Assembly (NCBI GenBank): GCA_016198635.1
Contig: JACQIF010000040.1
Location: 1 to 6,581, forward strand
DNA from: Candidatus Aenigmatarchaeota archaeon
GTDB lineage: Archaea > Aenigmatarchaeota > Aenigmatarchaeia > PWEA01 > JACQIF01
Direction: 5' to 3'
Length of the DNA stretch: 6,581 nt
Part shown: piece by piece, positions 1 to 5,773 of the stretch
How the letters are laid out: every line of letters begins with the position of its first letter
Numbering within the stretch: position 1 is the stretch's first letter
The notes under the pieces: generated by a model
Databases searched by the model: none
What the model saw: the letters and a program-made list of their open reading frames with translations, nothing else
Told to the model about the DNA's origin: nothing
Made by a program: the position numbers and the translations under genes

Positions 1-14
1 AGGTAGAAAGGAGC

Positions 15-1889
15 GTGGACAAAGGCGTTGCCAAAGGCTCCCAGAAGCTACGCGACGATTTCAACGATTTCAGGAAAACCATGCAGGCGGGCCTGTCAGA
101 GGTATCCAAGGACACGACAGCTGCGCTGAAGGAGCTTTCGTCAAAGTTCGAAGCGCTTCGCACAGAGAGCGAAAGAAACAACCGTGATACGAGGGATAGG
201 CTGGAAAAGGAGCTGAACGCCGGCCTGTCAGCGCTTACTACAAAGATAGACGCCACAATGGCCGCCCTTGACGCTGCGCTGGCCGAGAAACGGGCAGAGC
301 TTGCGGACAGGCTCAGCGAATCCATTAAGGAAAACGAGGGCGTTGTCGATGACCTGACATCCAAGGTAACGTCCCTTGAGAATGTTATCGCAATACAGGA
401 AGGCGGGCTGAAGAGTTACGTCTCTGCGGAACTAAAAAATGCTGCCATTGCAATGCAAGAAGGCATAAGGGCAAACCTCGAGAACGCAATTTCGCAGGCA
501 AAATCATCCCTTGACAAGGAACTGGAGGGCGAAAGGCTGGCGCATGCACGCAAGGCAGAGGAACACGGAACGCAGATAGAAGAGCATAGGAAACGGGCGA
601 ACGCCCTCGAAGAGGCTTTCAGCCGTTATAGCGAGGAGATATCCAGGCTAATAGATGACTCTAATAAAAGAGTTACGCAGATGACGAGCGCCCTTGAAGC
701 ACGCCTCAACGAGACGCTTAACGCGCGCATAGCGAAAGACGCTGTATATTTCAAGGAGGTAAACGAGACGCTCGCTGCACTCATCAGAGACTTCAATGCA
801 GAGAGGACGGCGCTGCGCGATGGCATTGGAACGCTGGTGGAACAGCAGCTGAACGAGCGCCAGGTATTCGAACGAGTTGACAGTAAGGTGGAGTATCTCG
901 AAAACCTCATAGACCTCCAGAACAAGGGGTTCGACGAGAAGATAGCGCGTGAGGTCTCGCGGAGCATAGTCGACCAGACCGTGCAGGTGCAAAAGAAATT
1001 TGAGGCAGTCGAAGAACAGCTCAAGTCTGCGGAGGCATACGTCGAACTAAAGTCCAAGGAGTCCTCGAGCCGCAGCACGGAGATGGCAGAAGCACTGAAG
1101 AAGGAGATGGAAAGCGTTTCGGAGACCGTACGTTCTTATGCAAACGCCCTTGAAGGGCGATATGGCAAACGCCTAGATGAATTAAAGAAGTCCTTGCAGG
1201 CCCAAGTGGACGACATCAGGGATTCCACGTCTGCCGCCGTTACAGACGTTTTGAAGGAGTCCCACAGCGTATTAACGGAGATACAGAGAAAGGTCGAGAA
1301 TGTGGACAACGTTCTCGTGCTTCAGGAAGAAGGGGAGGAGAACATCAAAAATGAGCTGAAGACGCGGATGGACCAGATGAAGAACTCCATGGATGCCATG
1401 GTCAACCAGCGCATCGAGAGCCGCATCCACGCAACAGAGGCGCGCCTGGACGAAAAGTACGGCGAAGTGCGCCGCACCCTCAAGGACCAGGTCCGCGACG
1501 TTCTTACACAGGACGCGGAGGCTCTCGCCACGGCCAAGGTGGAGAACGTCCTGTTTGCCATGTCAGAAGAGCTCGAACGGAAGAAACGGGAAGTGGAACA
1601 GGAGATAGAACGCATACAAACGCGCGCCGTGGCGAGCGTCGATGACGTACGCCGCCAGATAGAGGATGACATCAAGCGCGCTTATGCGGACGTCGAGCAG
1701 AATGCGCAAAAACTCCGTGAAGAACTTGCTGAAGTGCAGACACTCAGAGCCAAAGTAAACGCGGACATGGAGCGCACGGGTCGCGTCGACCTCAGCGAAG
1801 TGCTCGCGCGGCTGGTGCGCATAGAAAATGAACTGGCCTCTCTAAAGCGTTCGGGCGCGGTGATAAGGCAGCCTATAATAATGGAGTGA
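15..1889 (+). CDS. Large coiled-coil protein of unknown function (5' end uncertain)
   Basis: I do not recognise a named family. The ~624-residue product is almost wholly charged, helix-forming sequence rich in Glu, Lys, Arg, Ala and Leu, with heptad-like spacing and very few Pro or Cys, so it should form long coiled coils. No signal peptide, membrane segment, Walker motif or zinc site is visible, so a cytoplasmic structural or scaffold role is the most that can be inferred. A 15-residue motif recurs three times (residues 117-131, 291-305, 426-440), and the short string ANALE occurs at 195-199 and 376-380, suggesting growth by internal duplication. Start choice is weak: the GTG at 15 has a GGAG only one base upstream, the frame stays open to the window edge, and an ATG at 81 has AGGA at a better distance. 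The gene may therefore begin further left. Its stop lies inside the ribosome binding site of the following pilin gene, implying coupling. Confidence 0.8.
   Translation: MDKGVAKGSQKLRDDFNDFRKTMQAGLSEVSKDTTAALKELSSKFEALRTESERNNRDTRDRLEKELNAGLSALTTKIDATMAALDAALAEKRAELADRLSESIKENEGVVDDLTSKVTSLENVIAIQEGGLKSYVSAELKNAAIAMQEGIRANLENAISQAKSSLDKELEGERLAHARKAEEHGTQIEEHRKRANALEEAFSRYSEEISRLIDDSNKRVTQMTSALEARLNETLNARIAKDAVYFKEVNETLAALIRDFNAERTALRDGIGTLVEQQLNERQVFERVDSKVEYLENLIDLQNKGFDEKIAREVSRSIVDQTVQVQKKFEAVEEQLKSAEAYVELKSKESSSRSTEMAEALKKEMESVSETVRSYANALEGRYGKRLDELKKSLQAQVDDIRDSTSAAVTDVLKESHSVLTEIQRKVENVDNVLVLQEEGEENIKNELKTRMDQMKNSMDAMVNQRIESRIHATEARLDEKYGEVRRTLKDQVRDVLTQDAEALATAKVENVLFAMSEELERKKREVEQEIERIQTRAVASVDDVRRQIEDDIKRAYADVEQNAQKLREELAEVQTLRAKVNADMERTGRVDLSEVLARLVRIENELASLKRSGAVIRQPIIME
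363..1334 (+). repeat. Three dispersed copies of a 15-residue motif inside the coiled-coil protein
   Basis: The pattern K-V-x-x-[LV]-[ED]-N-[VL]-[IL]-x-[IL]-Q-x-x-G is found at bases 363-407, 885-929 and 1290-1334 (residues 117-131, 291-305, 426-440). Spacings are 174 and 135 residues. Each copy is followed within about ten residues by a similar hydrophobic-x-x-E-[LV] element. The fixed Asn, Gln and Gly are unusual for plain coiled coil and may mark a hinge or a contact site. A weak, incomplete fourth resemblance (KVENVL) lies near residue 508. The DNA copies have diverged, so the match is at protein level. Confidence 0.75.
1883..1889 (+). promoter_or_regulatory. Ribosome binding site deciding the pilin start
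   Basis: GGAGTGA lies five bases upstream of the ATG at 1895 and also contains the stop codon of the coiled-coil gene. This is the best Shine-Dalgarno match on the left half of the window. It makes ATG 1895 the start of the pilin rather than the in-frame GTG at 1886, which lies inside the site. Confidence 0.7.
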
Positions 1890-1894
1890 ACCCT

Positions 1895-2953
1895 ATGAAA
1901 GGCATATCGCCAGTGATAGCGTCCATAATACTCATCTTGATAGTACTTTCGCTGTCTAGTAGTTACCTATTGTTTACAAATCGTTTGACTAGCTCCCAGA
2001 CAGAGGCCGGTCAGCAGGGTTCACAGGAGCTCACCAAACGCCTCTCGAGCAACTTCAAGATAGACGGCGTTCAGGACCAGGGCGTGATTATACGCAATAT
2101 AGGCGCGCAAAATATCATCAACGGCTCCCTAGTAGTTATCGCAGACGACATTATCCTCAACTATACTATGCCAGACGATATCGTAAAGGACTCTGTGGGA
2201 CGCGTGACCATACTAGGCCTTTGGCGCATCGGTCCCGGAGAACACACGATAACTGTACGCGGGACCTCTTTCTCTGATTCTATACCTGTAACAGTCGAAC
2301 CGGTCAAAGAAGGACGCGTCCTTGACCTACGTTTCGATGAGGGCGCCGGCACGGTCGCAAGCGACTCCAGTGGAAACAAGAATGCCGGAACGCTGAAACC
2401 GAACGCGACAGCCGGCCCTGTCTGGGCGCAGGGCAAGTTCGGCAAGGCGCTGCGGTTCGATGGAATTGACGACGGCGTTTCTGTTCCTGACGCGCCAACC
2501 CTTAGTTTCGGCAACGGAGCATTCTCCGTAGAGTTCTGGATGCGTTCTGACATAGCCAACAACCTAAACAATGCGGTTGGTAAGGGAGCGGCCGGCAACG
2601 CGGCTACACCGGGCTACACAGTAACAGGACCTTCAAACGGGTTCGTGAGCTTTTACAGTGCAAATAGTACATCCATAACGATCGCACCTTCTGGTACAGG
2701 AGCCGTTACTATAGGCCAATGGGACCATATTTTGGCTACGACTAACAGGCAAACATCACAGATATACATCAACGGAGTCTTGAGAGGTTCTGTAGCCGCG
2801 GTTACGGGTTCCGTGAGCAATAACAACAACGTCCGGATAGCCATGGACACAGGTGCGTGGGGCGGTAACTATTTCAACGGTTACATAGACGAAGTTCGCA
2901 TGTACAACAGCATGTACACGCCAGACCAGCTCTACGTCTTACGAAAACAGTGA
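1895..2953 (+). CDS. Archaeal type IV pilin-like protein with C-terminal LamG domain
   Basis: The 352-residue product starts Met-Lys-Gly-Ile-Ser-Pro-Val-Ile-Ala followed by about 18 hydrophobic residues. This is the classic archaeal class III signal: a prepilin peptidase would cut after Gly3, and the hydrophobic helix would then pack in a filament core or stay in the membrane. Residues ~30-140 form a beta-rich head with an IRNIG...SLVVIADD stretch like other archaeal pilins. Residues ~143-352 match the LamG/concanavalin A-like jelly-roll family (LamG_3 type): LRFDEGAGT, DSSGN, ALRFDGIDDGVSVPD, FSVEFWMRS, and near the end GYIDEVRMYN. Such domains usually bind glycans or surface partners, so a minor pilin or adhesin role is inferred. 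Four N-x-S/T sequons (N76, N89, N170, N257) could be glycosylated. The start is set by the GGAG site upstream; an earlier GTG at 1886 would add three residues. A prepilin peptidase is encoded at the right end of the window. Confidence 0.88.
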   Translation: MKGISPVIASIILILIVLSLSSSYLLFTNRLTSSQTEAGQQGSQELTKRLSSNFKIDGVQDQGVIIRNIGAQNIINGSLVVIADDIILNYTMPDDIVKDSVGRVTILGLWRIGPGEHTITVRGTSFSDSIPVTVEPVKEGRVLDLRFDEGAGTVASDSSGNKNAGTLKPNATAGPVWAQGKFGKALRFDGIDDGVSVPDAPTLSFGNGAFSVEFWMRSDIANNLNNAVGKGAAGNAATPGYTVTGPSNGFVSFYSANSTSITIAPSGTGAVTIGQWDHILATTNRQTSQIYINGVLRGSVAAVTGSVSNNNNVRIAMDTGAWGGNYFNGYIDEVRMYNSMYTPDQLYVLRKQ

Positions 2954-2955
2954 AA

Positions 2956-4083
2956 ATGCGTAAAGACTTTATATCTTCTCTCCGGCTTCTTGGTCCGATG
3001 ATAAGGGAGTCCCTGGAAGCTTTACAAAGAAAATACGGCAAAAATGACCTTAAAAGCGCCCTGCGCACCGCAGGCACGGAGTTTGTCTACTGCCAATCTG
3101 AAGAATCGTTGAGGCGCGCGTTTCCTGCAGATGGGACAGGTTTGGTGGTTATAACAGATGACAACATAATGCTTGACTACCTGAAGAAACTTTCTTTCTA
3201 TGACCAGGAACGCATATACGTTGTAAAACAGGAGAGCATCGATACGGTCAACGGAATCCTAACTCATTCAAAGCCGACTGTCGTGATGGGCTTCGGCGGT
3301 GGGCGTGTGCTGGACGTCTCGAAGATGGTCGCATTCCGCGCTGGCGTCCCGCTCATACTCGCGCCCACGGCACCGACGCATGACGGCCTGCTCTCGCGCA
3401 ACTGTGCGTTATTCGAAAACGGAAAGAAGTCATCTTACACGACCAGCTATGCAACCAAGATAATTATCCCTGAGTATCTTTGGGCCACGGCTGGCGAGCT
3501 GCCCAAGGCCGGACGGCTTGATGTTCTGTCCGATATCGTCGCGTTACAAGACGTCTCTCTTGCCATGGCAGAAGAGAACTTGGTTCCTAACGCACGTTAT
3601 CTCTCGCTAGCATGCAACGCCATATCGCGCCTTCTACACGAGGAGGATGAGGACGACCTCGCTTCCGCGCTTTTCTTTTCCGGACTCGCCATGCACGAGT
3701 CTTCGCGCTACTGCTCCGGTTCCGAGCACGAGTTGGAAAAGCTCCTGATGCCCATTTTGAACAACCGATACTTTCATGGGCAACTGGTCGGAACATCAAC
3801 GCTCTTGTCTGCTTTAGTCTACAAGCAAGAGGCTCCGAAGATGCCAAAACTGTTCTTTGACCCTGCCATACTATACGACGAGCTGATTCAGCTGTTCGAG
3901 CAGAAAGGCCTTCTGGAGTATGCTTTGAGACCTTTGAGGGAAAGCGACACTGACATAGTAGCAAAAACACTTAGAAAAGCCAGTTCTGTGCGTCCCGAAC
4001 GTTATACGCTATGGAACAAGGTAGACTCGACAAAAGTGGAATGGGGTGGCGTCGTGGACACAGTACTCAAGCTTTCTTCTTGA
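2956..4083 (+). CDS. egsA: Divergent sn-glycerol-1-phosphate dehydrogenase
   Basis: Cytoplasmic Zn- and NAD(P)H-dependent enzyme reducing dihydroxyacetone phosphate to sn-glycerol-1-phosphate, the step that sets archaeal lipid stereochemistry. The sequence shows the dinucleotide-binding G112-F-G-G-G-R-V-L-D120, PTAPTHDG (His142, Asp143), SSR..SGSEH (His258) and HGQLVG (His274). With Asp189 in the RLDVLSD stretch, these give the Asp/His/His metal set expected for the family. Divergent points: about 40 extra N-terminal residues before the first strand; VYCQSEESL where the family usually has a VVGxGxL pattern; SGSEH followed by ELEKL instead of a Ser-His pair; HGQL instead of HGEQ. The bacterial relative AraM and 3-dehydroquinate synthase are less likely given the GGGPS/DGGGPS neighbours. 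The start is ATG 2956, three bases after the pilin stop; a GTG at 2950 overlapping that stop is possible and neither has a clear Shine-Dalgarno site, so coupling is likely. The 3' end overlaps GGGPS by 17 bases. Confidence 0.85.
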   Translation: MRKDFISSLRLLGPMIRESLEALQRKYGKNDLKSALRTAGTEFVYCQSEESLRRAFPADGTGLVVITDDNIMLDYLKKLSFYDQERIYVVKQESIDTVNGILTHSKPTVVMGFGGGRVLDVSKMVAFRAGVPLILAPTAPTHDGLLSRNCALFENGKKSSYTTSYATKIIIPEYLWATAGELPKAGRLDVLSDIVALQDVSLAMAEENLVPNARYLSLACNAISRLLHEEDEDDLASALFFSGLAMHESSRYCSGSEHELEKLLMPILNNRYFHGQLVGTSTLLSALVYKQEAPKMPKLFFDPAILYDELIQLFEQKGLLEYALRPLRESDTDIVAKTLRKASSVRPERYTLWNKVDSTKVEWGGVVDTVLKLSS

Positions 4084-4876
4084 GCCTCTTCTTCCCGCCT
4101 TCTTTGACCGCGTGCACGACTGCAGAAAGAGCCTTGTAGACGTCCTTCTCGTCCTCCACGAGCGTGCCTGTAACTATCACGTCAGCCCCTGCTTCAACGC
4201 GCTTCTTCGCGTCTCCGGCGCTCCTTATGCCGCCGCCTACAATTACAGGGACGTCAACTGCACGGCGCACTGTGGCCACGACACGCACGTCAACGGGTTT
4301 CTTGGCACCTGAGCCGGCTTCGAGGTACACCACACGCATGCCCATATACTGCCCTGCGAGCGCGTACGCAGCAGCGATGTCAGGCTTGTCATTCGGGATA
4401 GGCTTCGCGTCTCCTATGAACGACACGGTGCCCCCGGGCTCCATGATTATGTAAGCCATTGGTATCGGCTCTATACCGAAAGCGCGTACGACAGGAGCGC
4501 CTATTGCCTGTGCCCCGGATATCCAGTAGGAGTTGCGCGAGTTGAGGAGCGACATGAAAAATATGGCGTCGGCGAGTTCCGTGACTGCGTCGACGTTGCC
4601 AGGGAAAACTATAACGGGCTTCTTTGACATTTTTTTGAGGAGTTTCATCAGTTGTGTCGTCGCGGACTGCACGACGCCGAGGGAGCCGCCAACCATATAC
4701 GCGTCCGTGCCAGCTCGTTCCGCAGCCTCTATGATTGCCTTGAGTTTGTTCTCGTCCCGATGCTCAGGGTCCAGGAGTGTAAAATGCAGGGCCCCGTCAC
4801 GTTCCAACGCTTCATGCATGTAGCGTTCGACGCGGCCGACGTGCAGTTTTCCGTTGATTTGCAGTTCTATTGTCAC
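4067..4876 (-). CDS. Geranylgeranylglyceryl phosphate synthase
   Basis: TIM-barrel prenyltransferase joining geranylgeranyl diphosphate to sn-glycerol-1-phosphate to form the first ether bond of archaeal lipids. The 269-residue product is a near-canonical family member. HFTLLDPE (31-38, Asp36 as likely Mg ligand), GGSLGV (63-68), FPGN (91-94), IFFMSLLNS (105-113), IEPIPMAYII (135-144), EPGGT, GDAKPIP (155-161), AAAYALAGQY, YLEAGSG (184-190, phosphate/G1P contact), VGGGIR (213-218) and VTGT (235-238) are all present. The pattern resembles the longer group II enzymes. The start is GTG at 4876: an in-frame TAA lies directly upstream, so no earlier start exists, and GGGGG sits four bases before it. 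A TATA box about 35 bases upstream suggests its own promoter. The C-terminus is a lysine-rich tail (GGKKRLKKKA) whose coding DNA overlaps the end of the G1PDH gene on the other strand. Confidence 0.95.
   Translation of the reverse strand: MTIELQINGKLHVGRVERYMHEALERDGALHFTLLDPEHRDENKLKAIIEAAERAGTDAYMVGGSLGVVQSATTQLMKLLKKMSKKPVIVFPGNVDAVTELADAIFFMSLLNSRNSYWISGAQAIGAPVVRAFGIEPIPMAYIIMEPGGTVSFIGDAKPIPNDKPDIAAAYALAGQYMGMRVVYLEAGSGAKKPVDVRVVATVRRAVDVPVIVGGGIRSAGDAKKRVEAGADVIVTGTLVEDEKDVYKALSAVVHAVKEGGKKRLKKKA
4071..4098 (+). terminator. Pyrimidine-rich tract, possible terminator of the plus-strand operon
   Basis: Directly at the G1PDH stop the plus strand is almost all C and T (CTTTCTTCTTGAGCCTCTTC and onward). 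Archaeal RNA polymerase tends to stop at T-rich non-template stretches, so this could end the plus-strand transcript. There is no hairpin and no long pure T run, and the tract is also explained by the lysine codons of the convergent GGGPS tail, so this is only a candidate. Confidence 0.25.
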
Positions 4877-4880
4877 TTAA

Positions 4881-4886
4881 CCCCCT
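4881..4886 (-). promoter_or_regulatory. Ribosome binding site of GGGPS
   Basis: On the minus strand AGGGGG is followed by TTAA and then the GTG start at 4876, a spacing of four bases. It resembles the AGGAGG consensus with one mismatch. It supports the GTG start, which the adjacent in-frame TAA also forces. Confidence 0.6.
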
Positions 4887-4909
4887 GATAGCCACAGTAA
4901 AATAAGCGG

Positions 4910-4919
4910 TATATTTAAA
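4910..4919 (-). promoter_or_regulatory. Archaeal TATA box for the GGGPS gene
   Basis: The minus strand reads TTTAAATATA in an otherwise GC-balanced region, in the only sizeable gap between genes. Archaeal TATA boxes lie about 25 bases before the transcription start, which would put the start near 4888 and give a leader of roughly 10-15 bases containing the GGGGG ribosome binding site. The bases just upstream (CAGCGCC) are not the usual A-rich archaeal BRE. Position and sequence make this a credible promoter separating GGGPS from the peptidase-DGGGPS unit. Confidence 0.65.
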
Positions 4920-4951
4920 GGCGCTGTCACGCTCTAACACCGCATCTGCAG

Positions 4952-5773
4952 TTACAGCAATCTGCTGCCCAGTTCTGCGGCTATCGCTACCAGTCCAATA
5001 AACATACCAATTTTGGTCAATTTTTCTGCCTTCTCTGCCGACTTGAATAGCGCAGAGAGATAAACGGCGATAGAAATGAGTTGGATGGAAATATAGACAT
5101 TGCCGAGGATGTGCGCAAAATACGGGGCCAAACTGCTGGCTGCTGCAAGGACAGCAAATATATCGCCCGCCAACTTGGCTCTTTCTTTGCCAAAGACCAC
5201 AGCGACCGTAATGGCTCCATATCTTTTGTCCCCCTTGTAGTCTGATGCCGTTTTGTACAGCTCGCGGGCCATGTTTGCCACGAAAGCCACGTTTCCGAGA
5301 AGCAGCGGTCCGGCCAAGTGTAAAATGTCGTGGCTGCCGCTCAGAAGACCGCCAAATACATATGTGGAGCCCACGAGCCAGCTCACGGCGATGTTGCCTA
5401 CTGCAGGCGTGCGTTTGAGTTTATTCGCATAGAACATTTCTAACAATGCATTAAAGAGTGCCAAACCGAAAACGTAAATGTTAAGCAGTGCTGTTAGTCC
5501 AACGCCCAATCCGAACAACGCACCGGAGTATAAAGACGCGCCGCGCAACGATATGAGTCCTGAAGGTATAGGCCTCTTGGGCTTGTTGACCTTGTCTATC
5601 CTGTAGTCGAAGATGTCGTTGGCCACCATTCCTGCAGAAGATATGAGGAAAGCTGAAATTGCCGCTATTACTATGGCTCCATCCTGAACGCCGGCTATCA
5701 GCGCGCCCAGCACAACAGCAACAGCAGCCATCGAACCGTTGACGGGTCTCATGATTGTTATGTAGGGATTCAT
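4952..5773 (-). CDS. Digeranylgeranylglyceryl phosphate synthase (UbiA family)
   Basis: Integral-membrane prenyltransferase adding the second geranylgeranyl chain to geranylgeranylglyceryl phosphate to give archaeal diether phosphate. The 273-residue product has roughly eight to nine hydrophobic helices, the usual UbiA length. The first Asp-rich motif is NDIFDYRID (52-60), followed by KPKRPIPSG; YANKLKRTP (115-123) and GNIAVS are the family's middle-loop signature. The second Asp motif is SDYKGD (177-182) before GAIT. In archaeal DGGGPS the segment before it commonly reads RE..KD; here it is RELYKT, with Thr175 replacing that Asp, while the core D-x-x-x-D (178, 182) is kept. The ATG follows the TAG of the prepilin peptidase with no gap, and GGTGG lies five bases upstream, so the two are almost certainly one transcript. 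Menaquinone or heme-O UbiA members are less likely given the lipid-gene context. Confidence 0.92.
   Translation of the reverse strand: MNPYITIMRPVNGSMAAVAVVLGALIAGVQDGAIVIAAISAFLISSAGMVANDIFDYRIDKVNKPKRPIPSGLISLRGASLYSGALFGLGVGLTALLNIYVFGLALFNALLEMFYANKLKRTPAVGNIAVSWLVGSTYVFGGLLSGSHDILHLAGPLLLGNVAFVANMARELYKTASDYKGDKRYGAITVAVVFGKERAKLAGDIFAVLAAASSLAPYFAHILGNVYISIQLISIAVYLSALFKSAEKAEKLTKIGMFIGLVAIAAELGSRLL

Noticed and set aside
626..1675. Open frames on the minus strand opposite the coiled-coil gene (626-1078, 648-992, 1322-1675)
   Set aside because: They are Ser/Arg/Leu-rich shadows of the charged coiled-coil codons, without ribosome binding sites or recognisable domains.
15..1889. SMC/Rad50-type ATPase or chemoreceptor identity for the coiled-coil protein
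   Set aside because: No Walker A/B or signature motif, no zinc hook, no transmembrane helices and no chemoreceptor hairpin tip can be seen.
2161..2850. Minus-strand frames opposite the pilin (2161-2598, 2304-2498, 2653-2850)
   Set aside because: The plus-strand frame has a clear pilin signal and LamG motifs; the antisense frames look random.
2956..4083. 3-dehydroquinate synthase or generic iron-containing alcohol dehydrogenase
   Set aside because: The GGGRVLDV, THDG and SSR..SGSEH motifs fit G1PDH better, and the neighbours use its product.
4046..4888. Plus-strand frames opposite GGGPS (4046-4312, 4164-4454, 4533-4823, 4652-4888)
   Set aside because: GGGPS on the minus strand is near-canonical over its whole length; these frames show no family resemblance.
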